From Methanospirillum lacunae (GTDB lineage: Archaea; Halobacteriota; Methanomicrobia; Methanomicrobiales; Methanospirillaceae): a stretch of DNA of 64,000 nt. Where the stretch lies: NCBI RefSeq assembly GCF_003173355.1, contig NZ_QGMY01000017.1, positions 62,001 through 126,000 on the forward strand, read 5' to 3'. Position 1 is the stretch's first letter. The number at the start of each line of letters is the position of its first letter. The notes beneath the pieces were generated by a model. The model saw only the letters and a list, made by a program, of their open reading frames with translations. It was not told the DNA's origin and did not search any database. A program made the position numbers and the translations under genes. Below, piece by piece: positions 19,069 to 28,249 of this stretch.

Positions 19069-20214
19069 TTACGTGAAGTAAAAGAGCCAGAGTGTATAGA
19101 TAATGGCCTGGAGAAGAGTAAGTGGAAGACCAATCCGGATAAAATCAGAAAACCGTATGGACACACCAGCCTTCTCTGCCTGCTGTATGACAATGACATT
19201 GCTTGCAGCCCCGAGAATGGTCAGATTTCCTGCAATCGTGGATCCTGCAGCCAGGGCAAGCATATATCCTGAAGACATTCCTGATACAGCAATAACCGGC
19301 TGAAAAAGGGCAATGAACGGAACGTTGGAGATCAACTGGGAGAGAATGATACTTACCATGAGGATCAGGGGGATCGTGGTTAGATTGGTAAACGGTATTG
19401 ATGTCTGAAACCAGCCAGAATCATACACACTCTGCATCAGAACAAACATGGCTACAAAAAAGACCAGAGTTCTCCAGTCTATCTGCCTGATAATCACAAC
19501 ACGCTGTTTTGCCAGAAGTAGTACCGGCAGGGCTGCAGAGAGGGCAATGACACCAAGAGGAAACACAGATGGTTTGCCTAAAATGGAGCAGCCTATCCTG
19601 ATCAATATCAGGGTGGCAAGAATCAGCAGAGAGAGAATGGTCACCCTGACAAGATTCCTGTCAGGAGAAGCCGGAAGATCAGGTGGATGGAAAGATCCAT
19701 TGTCATATTTCATCCATCTGGTTCTCATCAACAGTACAATAAGACCCAGACTGATAAGTGTAGGGACGAAAAGACCCGTGGCAAATGACAGGAATGGATC
19801 CGGTGGATTCCAGTATGAAGCAACTAAAAAGTTCTGTGGGTTTCCAATAGGGCTTGGGACACTCCCGGTGGTCAGTGAAAAACAGAGAACCAATAGCACT
19901 GCTGCAGGTGGGATCCGATACCTATAGGCGAGGGATAGAGCAAGCGGTGTTCCTATTATCGCAACAGTATCATTGATCAGAAATGCTGATGATACTGCCA
20001 TTACTGTAATGAATATGAGCAGTAGTTGATCCCGGGTTCTGGCAACCTTGCAGATGTAATCGGATACTCCGGCTAGAAGACCACTTGTCGAAACAGCCTC
20101 CCCGACCACAAACATACCAAAGAGAAAAACCATAACATCAGGGTTAATTGCTGAGATGGCTTTTGGAAGAGAGATCTCCCCGGTCAGAAGAACAAGAACT
20201 GCCCCCACAGTCAT
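19069..20214 (-). CDS. SLC13/ArsB-type ion permease; first helix encoded upstream of the first standard start
   Basis: About ten transmembrane helices with the motifs of the ArsB/NhaD/SLC13 superfamily: NPDVMVFLFGMFVVGEAVS, FLINDTVAIIGTPLAL and SNVPFIALFQPVIA. Substrate is unclear (anion, arsenite or Na+/H+). From ATG 20214 the protein is 381 residues, but the frame stays open upstream to about 20316 and encodes HLSLLILGLVFLLITVRQIG, a good first helix for this family. That extension has no ATG, GTG or TTG; an ACG (20302-20304) lies where an ATG would be expected. Either initiation is unusual or the start codon has mutated. Confidence 0.8.
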   Translation of the reverse strand: MTVGAVLVLLTGEISLPKAISAINPDVMVFLFGMFVVGEAVSTSGLLAGVSDYICKVARTRDQLLLIFITVMAVSSAFLINDTVAIIGTPLALSLAYRYRIPPAAVLLVLCFSLTTGSVPSPIGNPQNFLVASYWNPPDPFLSFATGLFVPTLISLGLIVLLMRTRWMKYDNGSFHPPDLPASPDRNLVRVTILSLLILATLILIRIGCSILGKPSVFPLGVIALSAALPVLLLAKQRVVIIRQIDWRTLVFFVAMFVLMQSVYDSGWFQTSIPFTNLTTIPLILMVSIILSQLISNVPFIALFQPVIAVSGMSSGYMLALAAGSTIAGNLTILGAASNVIVIQQAEKAGVSIRFSDFIRIGLPLTLLQAIIYTLWLFYFT

Positions 20215-20407
20215 GACCTGCCATATCCTGAAGGTAAACCTCCCGATTTGTCTGACTGTGATAAGAAGGAAGACAAGACCCAGGATAAGAAGACTTAGAT
20301 GCGTGCAGAAAAATGGTCATCCCTGATATTTGAGTATCGCTTACTGCAGGCCTTAAAGGGGGATAACCCTAAAGCCGCGAAACGGCACACGTAGCTAAGA
20401 TTATTGT

Positions 20408-21700
20408 ATGACAGATCGTATTCTCATTCCTTTCATCATTCTTATCGGACTCTTACTCATCCCTGCTGCTCTTGCAGCAGACAACAAAGTGCCCCATGGA
20501 GGGACGGTGTACGTAGGAGAAGAAGACCTTGATCTCTCCAGTTGTGATGTTCACACCGGAGATGAGATCGCATGGTGGGACTCAGGAAATGCACAAGGGA
20601 CTCCGACTGCACGATCGCGGGTGACAGATGTCCAGCATTTTAAAGTTGATACAGACTCTTTCAAAGGTCACACCGGACAATGGTATGCCCTGATAACCAA
20701 AAAACCGGTCTTCACAGTTGAAGAACCAACGCTTGAAGTGGACATGGTTGAAAACGGGATGGACACTGAACCAACTTTGATCAAACGGGGAAACCTTGTC
20801 TCGTTCAAGATATCAACCAACCTTGCAGGGATAAGCCAGCGTTCTGGATCTTCCGGTGCTCCGGTTACTATCAATCTTACCGGTCCTAATGACACGGTGT
20901 ACCATACAATTACCTCCTCTCAAACCGGGGACTTCAACCTTGACAAAGTATACGTCTATGCATCCCCCTATGACACCGGAGCTGTTTGGGATACTGCAGA
21001 TGCAAAGAAGTTCCCTGACGGAGACTACACAATCTCTGCAATAACCAATGTCAATAAGATCAACGACAACAACCCTGATTCTGGAGCAACAGTCACCGAG
21101 AAGAAGACATACACACTCGGAAAGACGGGAGTAAAAGCAAAAGAAACAGAGGCTCCAAAGACTGTGAAGAACAGCAAAGATAAAAGCAGTGATGTGACGA
21201 CAGAAAGTGTCACAACCGAGAAGAAGGCTGCAAAAAAGGCTGAAAACGTATCAGAACAGCCTACAAAGAAGATAACCGCAGAACCAACCGAAGAGGAAGT
21301 GTCAAGCAGTAAAAGTTCAAAGAGTAAAAAGTCTGTAGATGAGACTGAAACTCCGACTAAATCACCTACAAAGAAGGTGACGAGCGAGCCAACTTCTGAA
21401 GCAAAGTCCAACAAGACCAAGAAGTTAACTGCTGAAGAACTGGAAAACCTGACTGAAAAGAAGACAACAAAACCAACAGCCGAACCTACTTCTGTCCGAA
21501 CTTCAGTTGTAACCCCGATACCAACAGAGGAAGAGACTGATGAGCCGACACCGGTCTATACCCCTCATCCAAAGCAGACATATGCTCACCCGCCATCCCC
21601 GTCTGCAACAGCCACCCAGGCAAGTCCGCTCTCTCCCGGTGTGATCTGCGCAGCACTTGGTGCAGCAGCCCTGCTCATTGGAACACGACGGAGCCAATAA
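20408..21700 (+). CDS. DUF3821-like surface protein with charged Thr/Lys stalk
   Basis: A 430-residue secreted protein: signal peptide (1-23, ending PAALAA), a folded region to ~230 beginning VPHGGTVYVGEEDLDLSSC and containing HTGQWYALI, typical of the DUF3821 domain of Methanomicrobiales envelope proteins, then a long low-complexity stalk of Thr, Lys, Glu and Pro (240-400). The C-terminus SPGVICAALGAAALLIGTRR is a single helix with a basic end, like archaeosortase-type anchors but without a PGF motif. Probably a major or accessory S-layer-associated protein. Confidence 0.75.
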   Translation: MTDRILIPFIILIGLLLIPAALAADNKVPHGGTVYVGEEDLDLSSCDVHTGDEIAWWDSGNAQGTPTARSRVTDVQHFKVDTDSFKGHTGQWYALITKKPVFTVEEPTLEVDMVENGMDTEPTLIKRGNLVSFKISTNLAGISQRSGSSGAPVTINLTGPNDTVYHTITSSQTGDFNLDKVYVYASPYDTGAVWDTADAKKFPDGDYTISAITNVNKINDNNPDSGATVTEKKTYTLGKTGVKAKETEAPKTVKNSKDKSSDVTTESVTTEKKAAKKAENVSEQPTKKITAEPTEEEVSSSKSSKSKKSVDETETPTKSPTKKVTSEPTSEAKSNKTKKLTAEELENLTEKKTTKPTAEPTSVRTSVVTPIPTEEETDEPTPVYTPHPKQTYAHPPSPSATATQASPLSPGVICAALGAAALLIGTRRSQ

Positions 21701-21779
21701 GAGCCCTCATATTTCTCTTTTCTTTTTGCTACACTTGTAGCCATCACTCTCATTACCGCGTATGCCCTAGTATATTCCC

Positions 21780-23267
21780 ATGAAGCGTGCACTGCTCTCA
21801 GTCTGGAACAAGGATGGGATCATCGATCTCGCAAAGGCACTTGCAGAGGCCGGGATTGAGATCCTGAGTTCAGGTGGGACGGCAAAGACACTGGAGAAGG
21901 AAGGCATTCCAATTATTGAAGTCTCTGATTACACCGGCCATCCGGAGATGATGGACGGCAGGGTCAAGACGCTCCATCCCAGGATTCACGGGGGACTCCT
22001 GGGAAGGCGGGGAAAAGATGAGGCAGAGATGGCGAAGAATAATATCCAGCCGATTGATCTCCTCGTTGTAAACCTCTATCCGTTTGAAGAGATGGCAAAA
22101 CAGGCACTACCTCTTGATGAACTTATTGAGTTTATTGATATCGGCGGACCTGCCATGATCCGGGCTGCTGCCAAGAACTTCAAGGATGTTGTGGTAGTAA
22201 CTGATCCATCAGATTATCCTGATCTCATATCAGCAATAAAAAGTGGAACTCAATTTGGATATGAGCAGCGTCTTGCCCTCGCATGTAAGGTTTTCACAAA
22301 GATGGCTGCATATGACGGTGCCATATCCAACTACCTCCAGAGTCTAGAGGGTACATTCCCTGATACCCTGTCAGTACAGTACAGAAACGGGAGACTGCTC
22401 AGATACGGTGAAAACCCGCACCAGGAGGCTGCCGTATATGGTGAGTCAGGTATTGCAGGGGCAGTCCCGGTTCAGGGAAAGGCGATGTCATACAACAACT
22501 ACCTTGACCTGGACGCAGCTGTCTCACTGCTCAGGGAATTTTCAGAAACTGCAGCAGTTATAGTAAAACATAACAATCCCTGTGGGGTTGCAACCGGGAA
22601 AGATGTCTGTGCTGCCTACATCGCTGCCCGTGATTTAGATCCTGTGTCAGCATATGGAGGTATCGTTGCTGTCAACCGGGAGGTTGGGGAAGACCTTGCC
22701 AAAGAGATTGCATCAACATTTATCGAGGTCCTTATAGCACCATCATATTCACCAGGAGCACTTCCCATTCTTGCAAAGAAAGAGAACATGAGGGTTCTCA
22801 CGCTCCCTGAACCGGTGGAGAAGACCGAGATCAGGACGATCGACGGGGGAGCCCTTGTACAGCGGAACACCAGTTTCAGAGAAGACTGGGTTGTTGTTTC
22901 AGACCGGGATCCAACCGCAGCAGAAGAAGCGGCCATGCACCTTGCCATGAAGGTCTGCAAACACACAAAGAGCAATGCCATTGTCTTTGCTGACGGGACG
23001 AAAGCAATTGGTATCGGAGCAGGTCAGATGAACAGGGTCGATTCAGCCCGCATCGCGGTATCAAGATCGCTCTCTCCGCTCAAAGGCACAGCAGTTGCAT
23101 CTGATGCGTTTCTCCCGTTCCCTGACACATTGCAGGTTGCAGCAGAAGCAGGAGCTACAGCTCTTATCCAGCCGGGTGGATCCATTAGGGATGACCTGGT
23201 AATCGCTGAAGCCAACCGGCTCAACATCGCAATGGTTTTTACCGGAGTCAGATATTTCAGACATTGA
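21780..23267 (+). CDS. purH: Bifunctional AICAR transformylase/IMP cyclohydrolase
   Basis: A 495-residue protein, close to the usual PurH length. The N-terminal IMP cyclohydrolase domain shows ALLSVWNKDGIIDLA, LSSGGTAKTL and VKTLHPRIHGGLL. The C-terminal transformylase domain shows LRYGENPHQEAAVYG, the catalytic KHNNPCGVA and IGIGAGQMNRVDS. It performs the last two steps of purine synthesis with 10-formyl-tetrahydrofolate-type donors. Many archaea use PurP and PurO instead, so a full PurH is noteworthy. A T9 tract follows the stop. Confidence 0.96.
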   Translation: MKRALLSVWNKDGIIDLAKALAEAGIEILSSGGTAKTLEKEGIPIIEVSDYTGHPEMMDGRVKTLHPRIHGGLLGRRGKDEAEMAKNNIQPIDLLVVNLYPFEEMAKQALPLDELIEFIDIGGPAMIRAAAKNFKDVVVVTDPSDYPDLISAIKSGTQFGYEQRLALACKVFTKMAAYDGAISNYLQSLEGTFPDTLSVQYRNGRLLRYGENPHQEAAVYGESGIAGAVPVQGKAMSYNNYLDLDAAVSLLREFSETAAVIVKHNNPCGVATGKDVCAAYIAARDLDPVSAYGGIVAVNREVGEDLAKEIASTFIEVLIAPSYSPGALPILAKKENMRVLTLPEPVEKTEIRTIDGGALVQRNTSFREDWVVVSDRDPTAAEEAAMHLAMKVCKHTKSNAIVFADGTKAIGIGAGQMNRVDSARIAVSRSLSPLKGTAVASDAFLPFPDTLQVAAEAGATALIQPGGSIRDDLVIAEANRLNIAMVFTGVRYFRH

Positions 23268-23281
23268 AGGGTTAACTAATA

Positions 23282-23290
23282 TTTTTTTTT
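23282..23290 (+). terminator. T9 tract after purH
   Basis: Nine consecutive Ts begin 15 nt after the purH stop codon, a typical archaeal intrinsic termination signal. A TATA-like ATTTATATG follows (about 23310-23318) and may serve the next gene. Confidence 0.5.
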
Positions 23291-23344
23291 AAATGCTGCG
23301 CTCCGTCATTTATATGTGGAGCCCGAAAGCATCTTTATTCACTC

Positions 23345-23959
23345 ATGGAGTCGTGTATCCCGCTGCAGGACCTGATGCTCACCATGATCTCCCGAATTGA
23401 GGAGGTCGCAAAATCAGTTGATCAGCGCCAGGTAGAGTGTTTTCTCACCGAGATAAACCGGGCAGAACGAATTTTTGTGCTTGGTGCAGGCAGATCGGGG
23501 TTTGTCGCAAAGTCATTCGGGATGCGCCTCATGCACCTGGGTATGATCGCATATGTTGTCGGAGAAACGGTTACACCTGCATTTCATAAAGGTGACACTC
23601 TGGTTGCATTTTCAGGATCAGGAAAGACAAAGTCTGTGCTTGAGGCATGCCAGACAACACAGCAGATTGGAGGAACAATATGCCTGATCACCGGGACCAG
23701 GAGTTCCCCGATGGCTGATCTAGCCACCTGTGTCGTACATCTCCAGACCGATGAAGAGAGTGTCCATACCGGTTCAGACCATTTTGATCTTCGTCAGCTC
23801 AAAGGAGAACACCGGTCAATGTCGCAACCATCAACACCACTCGGCACTCTCTTTGAGACATCAGCAATGATATTTGCAGATTCAATTGTATCTGCGCTTA
23901 TCGAACTGAAAAACTGCAGTATCGATGATATCATTCACCGGTACTCTAATATGCAGTAA
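23345..23959 (+). CDS. hxlB: 6-phospho-3-hexuloisomerase
   Basis: A 204-residue SIS-domain protein. Visible motifs: RIFVLGAGRSGFVAKSFGMR, LVAFSGSGKTKSVLEA, and the C-terminal PLGTLFETSAMIFADSIV with an acidic residue at the active site. This matches phosphohexuloisomerase, which interconverts 6-phospho-3-hexulose and fructose 6-phosphate. In methanogens lacking the oxidative pentose pathway the reverse ribulose-monophosphate route makes pentoses, so the enzyme likely feeds nucleotide synthesis; purH lies next to it. The 6-phosphohexulose synthase partner is not in the window. Confidence 0.9.
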   Translation: MESCIPLQDLMLTMISRIEEVAKSVDQRQVECFLTEINRAERIFVLGAGRSGFVAKSFGMRLMHLGMIAYVVGETVTPAFHKGDTLVAFSGSGKTKSVLEACQTTQQIGGTICLITGTRSSPMADLATCVVHLQTDEESVHTGSDHFDLRQLKGEHRSMSQPSTPLGTLFETSAMIFADSIVSALIELKNCSIDDIIHRYSNMQ

Positions 23960-24000
23960 CAACCACAGATTTTTTTATTCTGGCAGATCTTATACGGTGT

Positions 24001-24444
24001 ATGAGTGACAGCCTTGCAGAACAGACCGCACCGGTAATCAGAGTAATGACTGCCGTGCCGGTTCTGATTTACATCGTTCTTGCGTTATTTCTCACAATTG
24101 TGGCACTGATATCACTCGGGATTACCCTGTTGGAGATAATCTCTCTGTTTACACTTCAGAACTGGGACGACGGTATCATCCAGGTGATTTATTCGATCCT
24201 GCTCACTGTCATTATCATCGAACTGTTTGAGACGGTGATTGTGTACCTGAAGACCAAACGGGTTCCGGTACGAGCTATCCTGATTGCCGGGCTTACAGCT
24301 ATGATCAGGCATGTGATCATCTTTAACATTTCAGTCGCCCAGCCAATCGAGATCATCGGCCCTGCGGTCATGCTTGCAGTTCTTATTGCAGGTGTGTACC
24401 TGCTCAGGGAAGATATCGATACAGGAAATATCAGAATAAATTAA
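24001..24444 (+). CDS. PsiE-like membrane protein
   Basis: A 147-residue protein with four predicted helices (about 18-40, 58-78, 85-105 and 115-135). The sequence IIELFETVIVYLKTKRVPVR followed by a helix and IRHVIIFN is characteristic of the PsiE (phosphate-starvation-inducible) family. Role unknown in archaea. It lies 41 nt after hxlB on the same strand and converges with the methyltransferase gene, whose stop is 8 nt away. Confidence 0.75.
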   Translation: MSDSLAEQTAPVIRVMTAVPVLIYIVLALFLTIVALISLGITLLEIISLFTLQNWDDGIIQVIYSILLTVIIIELFETVIVYLKTKRVPVRAILIAGLTAMIRHVIIFNISVAQPIEIIGPAVMLAVLIAGVYLLREDIDTGNIRIN

Positions 24445-24452
24445 GTTGGTTC

Positions 24453-25031
24453 TCAGCATCTGGTGAGCCTGAGTATCAATAGGATCTCTCCCCCTTCAAC
24501 TCTCTCTTCTGCAACAGGGGTGCTCACAAACCCATTTTTCCTGACCAGGTCTTCAACCTCTTCAGGTCCGGTAAGTGAAGAGATCAAAAGAAGGACCCGG
24601 CCTTCAGAAGAGAGGAGAGACGGAATCTCCTGAAGAAACCTGATTATAACATCCCTGCCAGAAGGACCACCATCAAGAGCGAGTTCAAGCCAGTCATCGA
24701 TCCGCTCTGAGGGATCAGTGGGGAGATATGGCGGATTGAAGAGGATCAGATCAAAAGGGCCTCGGAGACCGGCTGCAAGGTTAGTCCTGACAACCGGAAC
24801 CCCGGAAGCATATGCGATAGTGGCTGCATGAGGGTTTTTATCTGTTGCAACAAGCAGTTGGCAGGATGAAAGAAGCCCTGATGAGACATATCCTGAACCC
24901 ACTCCGATCTCAAGCACCCGGTCAGACGGTTTGACCTCACTCTTCGCTGTCTTAAGAAGGAGAAACGAATCTTCGGCAGGCTGATACACCTGATTGGGAT
25001 CAGCGTGAAAGGAGGTTTGAGATCGTTGCAT
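24453..25031 (-). CDS. HemK2/PrmC-type class I methyltransferase
   Basis: Start chosen at ATG 25031 (MQRSQTSFHADPNQVYQPAE), because longer versions only read through rsmA. A 192-residue SAM methyltransferase with motif I VLEIGVGSGYVSSG and the N6-type catalytic motif NPPYLPTDPSE. Homologues are HemK2/Mtq2-like enzymes that methylate a glutamine of the GGQ loop in release factor aRF1. The gene overlaps rsmA by 32 nt at the 3' end of the large minus-strand gene run. Confidence 0.87.
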   Translation of the reverse strand: MQRSQTSFHADPNQVYQPAEDSFLLLKTAKSEVKPSDRVLEIGVGSGYVSSGLLSSCQLLVATDKNPHAATIAYASGVPVVRTNLAAGLRGPFDLILFNPPYLPTDPSERIDDWLELALDGGPSGRDVIIRFLQEIPSLLSSEGRVLLLISSLTGPEEVEDLVRKNGFVSTPVAEERVEGGEILLILRLTRC

Positions 25032-25770
25032 AATCTTCCAGATAGAGTGCTTCAGGCCGCGAGGAGAGGATGGCAGGATCCAGTTCTGACAGCAGGGTGG
25101 CAACCGGTTCTGTTCCAAAGATGTTACCTGCATTTTTCAGAATACTCCGGACAGTCTTTCTCCGGCCTGCATACAGGATCTTCACAACTTCTGCATATAC
25201 AGCCCTGTCATCAATTGGGAAGAATGGTGGGCGTGGCTCTATCCAGACAACCGTTGAGTACACAGCAGGAGGAGGTGAAAACGCACCAGGAGGGAGATCA
25301 AAACACCGGCTTACACGGGCAAAGGTCTGCACCATCACCGAGAGCCTGCCACAGTCCCGGGTTCCGATGTCAGCAAGCATCCGGTCTGCAAACTCTTTCT
25401 GGTACATGAGAACAGCAGCCTCAAACCCGATATCAAGCAGGCGGAATGTAATCTTTGATGAGGCAGAATAGGGAAGATTGGCAACAATGATATCAAACTG
25501 AGGGATATCGACCCTGGTTGCATCACCATGAATCAGCGTAAGAGAGCCTGATTCTATAGCATCTGAAAATTCCTGTTTTAAAAAAGCAACCAGATTCTCA
25601 TCTAGTTCTACTGCGATAACCCTGGCACCCCTTGTAAGGAGAGCCCGGGTCAGCACGCCTCTGCCAGGTCCTATCTCAAGAACCCGACGGTCAGCAATAT
25701 CAAGAACTGATGCAATCCGCTCTACCGCATTACGGTCAGATAGGAAGTGCTGATCCCGGTACGCACTCAT
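25000..25770 (-). CDS. rsmA: 16S rRNA dimethyladenosine transferase
   Basis: A 256-residue KsgA/Dim1 family enzyme. SAM motif I is VLEIGPGRGVLT, the acidic loop VIAVELDENLV, and the catalytic motif NLPYSASSKITF (NLPY). The C-terminal helical region with AGRRKTVRSIL is as expected. It dimethylates the two adjacent adenosines in the 3' terminal hairpin of 16S rRNA. It overlaps DUF655 by 4 nt upstream and the HemK2-type gene by 32 nt downstream. Confidence 0.95.
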   Translation of the reverse strand: MSAYRDQHFLSDRNAVERIASVLDIADRRVLEIGPGRGVLTRALLTRGARVIAVELDENLVAFLKQEFSDAIESGSLTLIHGDATRVDIPQFDIIVANLPYSASSKITFRLLDIGFEAAVLMYQKEFADRMLADIGTRDCGRLSVMVQTFARVSRCFDLPPGAFSPPPAVYSTVVWIEPRPPFFPIDDRAVYAEVVKILYAGRRKTVRSILKNAGNIFGTEPVATLLSELDPAILSSRPEALYLEDYATISNLLSR

Positions 25771-26339
25771 CGCGAGGTGAAGAGGTGATACTTCACCGTC
25801 TGATCCTGAAGTTCTTCTAAAATCCTGTTAAGGATCATCTTTTCAGGATGTGGCAGGGATTTAATCCGTGCTGATATATCAGCAAAACTTTCGAACGGTT
25901 TCTTTTCCCTGGCCTCGATGATCTCCCACATCAGTTTCTTCCCGATACCGGGAAGAAGATGGAGCATGTGAAGTTTTGGGGTGATTGAGATTGATTTGTT
26001 GTAGAACTCAACATACTCGCTCTCCCGTTGCTTGACAATCTTCTCGATGACAAAGGGAAGCTCGGATAGTGCCCCGTTGGTCAGTTCATGGTACCCGATC
26101 CGGCGCTTAACCCGTTCGATCTTCTCTCTCTCACCGCTCCCGATGTAGATCAACTCGCCGATCTCAACATTGAGGGATTTTGGAATAAGTTCAAGAAGTT
26201 TGAACTGTTCCACACCCATTGCCTGAACAACCGGCTCGCGTTTATATATGGGGCGAGGGTCATCAGGATATCCTTTGGGAAGAACATCCAGGATGACAGC
26301 GTTAACCTCCTTCTTCTCAGCTCGCTCAGTCTTCATCAT
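25767..26339 (-). CDS. DUF655 family RNA-binding-like protein
   Basis: A 190-residue protein conserved in Euryarchaeota. The N-terminal half has an OB-like region (NAVILDVLPKGYPDDPR, GELIYIGSGEREKI). The C-terminal half holds a helix-hairpin-helix, LHLLPGIGKKLMWEII, suggesting nucleic-acid binding. It sits between rpoF and rsmA, the arrangement commonly seen for this family, which points to a role in RNA or ribosome biology. Two adjacent ATGs begin the gene. Confidence 0.88.
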   Translation of the reverse strand: MMKTERAEKKEVNAVILDVLPKGYPDDPRPIYKREPVVQAMGVEQFKLLELIPKSLNVEIGELIYIGSGEREKIERVKRRIGYHELTNGALSELPFVIEKIVKQRESEYVEFYNKSISITPKLHMLHLLPGIGKKLMWEIIEAREKKPFESFADISARIKSLPHPEKMILNRILEELQDQTVKYHLFTSR

Positions 26340-26347
26340 GAGCGCAC

Positions 26348-26701
26348 CTAGTTGAAATGAGTAATAACGAGATCTATGATCTGATCGAGTTCCTCGGTTG
26401 TATGAGCAAACTTATCCCTGCCGAAGACGGCTCTGACCTCATCCCTGGTCCTGGGCATTGTGTTTGCGATCCGAAGTGCCACGTCAGGTTTAACCTTCTC
26501 AACCTGGAGCAGTGCCTCAACAAGACTGCGGGACTTCGCTGCAGAGGTCCGGGCGATCTGGTTGGCATGTTCGATGCTCCTGCGGAGCTCATACGACATC
26601 TCTTTTCCTTTTTCAAGACGAACTGCCTCAACATTGAGGAGTTCTTCTTTCAATTCAGGAACAGTGATCGCATTTTCTTCAATAATTCCTTTGATCTTCA
26701 T
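26348..26701 (-). CDS. rpoF: RNA polymerase subunit F (Rpb4 homologue)
   Basis: A 117-residue protein with the archaeal Rpb4-family pattern: N-terminal ITVPELKEELLN, middle helix YELRRSIEHANQIAR and C-terminal HRDC-like region ALRIANTMPRTRDEVRAVFG. RpoF pairs with RpoE to form the stalk of archaeal RNA polymerase. Located between L21e and DUF655, a conserved order. Confidence 0.92.
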   Translation of the reverse strand: MKIKGIIEENAITVPELKEELLNVEAVRLEKGKEMSYELRRSIEHANQIARTSAAKSRSLVEALLQVEKVKPDVALRIANTMPRTRDEVRAVFGRDKFAHTTEELDQIIDLVITHFN

Positions 26702-26721
26702 GCCAACCGACCTTTCTACCG

Positions 26722-27015
26722 TTAGTACTGTTGCGCCTTGAGGTGCTGGGGACGTGAGATAATTGTCTTCATCTTATTGCCGTCGTAGATCTCTACGAGC
26801 CATGCACGGCCTCTGCGACCAACGACTGAACCGGTCTTTCCGTGGAAGCGTGCATGAGGCATTCCTTTCTGAATGCTTGGCTCACAAACGATGTGAACCT
26901 TCTGTCCCATATCAAACTCCTGGATGACAGTGGTGATCGGCAGAACGCCGCGCTTTCTCAGATCTTTCTTAAACTTATACCGGGTCTTCTTCCTCGGTCC
27001 ATTGTGAAGTGCCAT
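26722..27015 (-). CDS. rpl21e: Ribosomal protein L21e
   Basis: A 97-residue protein with the L21e signatures GPRKKTRYKFKKDLRKRG and PHARFHGKTGSVVGRRGRAW. Length matches the family. It is a large-subunit protein. It lies 10 nt downstream of pus10 and 20 nt upstream of rpoF. Confidence 0.96.
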   Translation of the reverse strand: MALHNGPRKKTRYKFKKDLRKRGVLPITTVIQEFDMGQKVHIVCEPSIQKGMPHARFHGKTGSVVGRRGRAWLVEIYDGNKMKTIISRPQHLKAQQY

Positions 27016-27025
27016 TTCCGTTCAC

Positions 27026-28249
27026 CTACTCAATTCCCTGCACATCGACAACATCAAGTTGTACGACTCGTGCCGGTGTTCCCAGGATCTCTGATAGACT
27101 GGGCGTAGTCCGCCCCTGGTCACCTGATATTAACTCCTTGATGTACAGACCGGCCTCTCCTGTTACTTCGAACGCGAAGAGGTTCGCTTCCCGGCCTGTC
27201 CATTTGAGCTCAAGGACAACCCTCTCCCGTACCTTGTCTGCCCTCCGGTGGGCAACCCGGGCTGGGGTGCGCTGATGTATCGTGGCACCCGTCAGCTGTT
27301 CTGCGGTTGCAGAGAGGGTTTCTTCGGGGATGGAGCCGTCTATATCGACCAGAATCCTGTATTTTTTATGCCCTTTGTGCGTCTTAAGGGTTTCCACCTC
27401 ACCCCGTTCGGTCCACCTGAGGTCTTTTACCCCGACTCTACCGCCTGTTGACTCATTGATCCTCTTTTCAAGGGTGTCAAGGTCAGCATGTCTTATGCGG
27501 GGTTCAGAGATCTCAATGATAAACGGGCGGCCGGATCCGATCATCACTGCATCGATATCTTCACGTCCGGCGCCGTGAAGTGTTGCTGCCGTGCCCTGGA
27601 AGATATCACAAAGCGGACGGCCAATCAGTTCTTCTACAGAATCTGCATACTGTTTGCCAGTCCCGTTGCATACCTCACAACCTGCGCCCTTGCATGCCCT
27701 ACAGAACCAGTGAGTCTGCGGAATACCCCTCTCATACTTGAAATACCGGCCGTACAGGAAGACCGGACGGATCTGAACCTCGGCTACTTCTTCATGAAGG
27801 TTGAGGACAACAACCACGTCTGGGTTCTTGAGTTCAACCTGAAGCCCGTTCCTGGCTGATACTGCCTTGCCAACCTCACGGTTTATCTCTGACTTAAGAG
27901 GTTCAGGGTCCTGCAATGTGAGATCGGTCCAGAGCATCTCCTCAGCTTCAGTGATGAGCGGCGGGATCCGTGACCCGATAAGGAAGGTTTTGCACTCAAT
28001 CCCTTCAAGAGACGAGATGACCTTCTCTGCCCACTCTGCAGTGTTGTCAAAGAAGTTGTTGCAGATCCAGCAGGGTTCAGACGGTGGAGTGTATGGTTCA
28101 TTTGCTTCAAGTGCGGATGCAATCCGGATTGCACTTCCGCGCATATCATTCGATAAACCATGCGAACGCTTTGCAACGAGGCGACCGAGACAGTGATCAC
28201 AGATCTCCCCGTACTCCTGTACTTTGCGGTATAATTCAGTCAGTTCCAT
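27026..28249 (-). CDS. pus10: tRNA pseudouridine synthase Pus10
   Basis: A 407-residue protein. The N-terminal zinc-binding/THUMP-like part shows CDHCLGRL and CWICNNFF, with a second pair CRACKGAGCEVCNGTG. The catalytic domain contains GAGREDIDAVMIGSGRPFII, with the catalytic aspartate in EDIDAVM. Archaeal Pus10 makes pseudouridine 54 (and often 55) in the TPsiC arm of tRNA. The preceding gene in the operon, trmY, encodes the methylase that acts on that same product; the two overlap by 10 nt. Confidence 0.95.
   Translation of the reverse strand: MELTELYRKVQEYGEICDHCLGRLVAKRSHGLSNDMRGSAIRIASALEANEPYTPPSEPCWICNNFFDNTAEWAEKVISSLEGIECKTFLIGSRIPPLITEAEEMLWTDLTLQDPEPLKSEINREVGKAVSARNGLQVELKNPDVVVVLNLHEEVAEVQIRPVFLYGRYFKYERGIPQTHWFCRACKGAGCEVCNGTGKQYADSVEELIGRPLCDIFQGTAATLHGAGREDIDAVMIGSGRPFIIEISEPRIRHADLDTLEKRINESTGGRVGVKDLRWTERGEVETLKTHKGHKKYRILVDIDGSIPEETLSATAEQLTGATIHQRTPARVAHRRADKVRERVVLELKWTGREANLFAFEVTGEAGLYIKELISGDQGRTTPSLSEILGTPARVVQLDVVDVQGIE

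Noticed and set aside
21025-21420. 131-residue minus-strand frame opposite the surface protein stalk
   Set aside because: It is the reverse reading of a Thr/Lys-rich repeat region, giving a Val/Phe/Ser-rich low-complexity product with no family features.
24453-25133. Long version of the HemK2-type gene starting at 25133
   Set aside because: The first 34 residues merely read through rsmA in another frame; the family N-terminus begins at 25031.
25005-25471. Plus-strand frames of ~130 residues across rsmA
   Set aside because: They are antisense shadows of rsmA, whose motifs are unambiguous.
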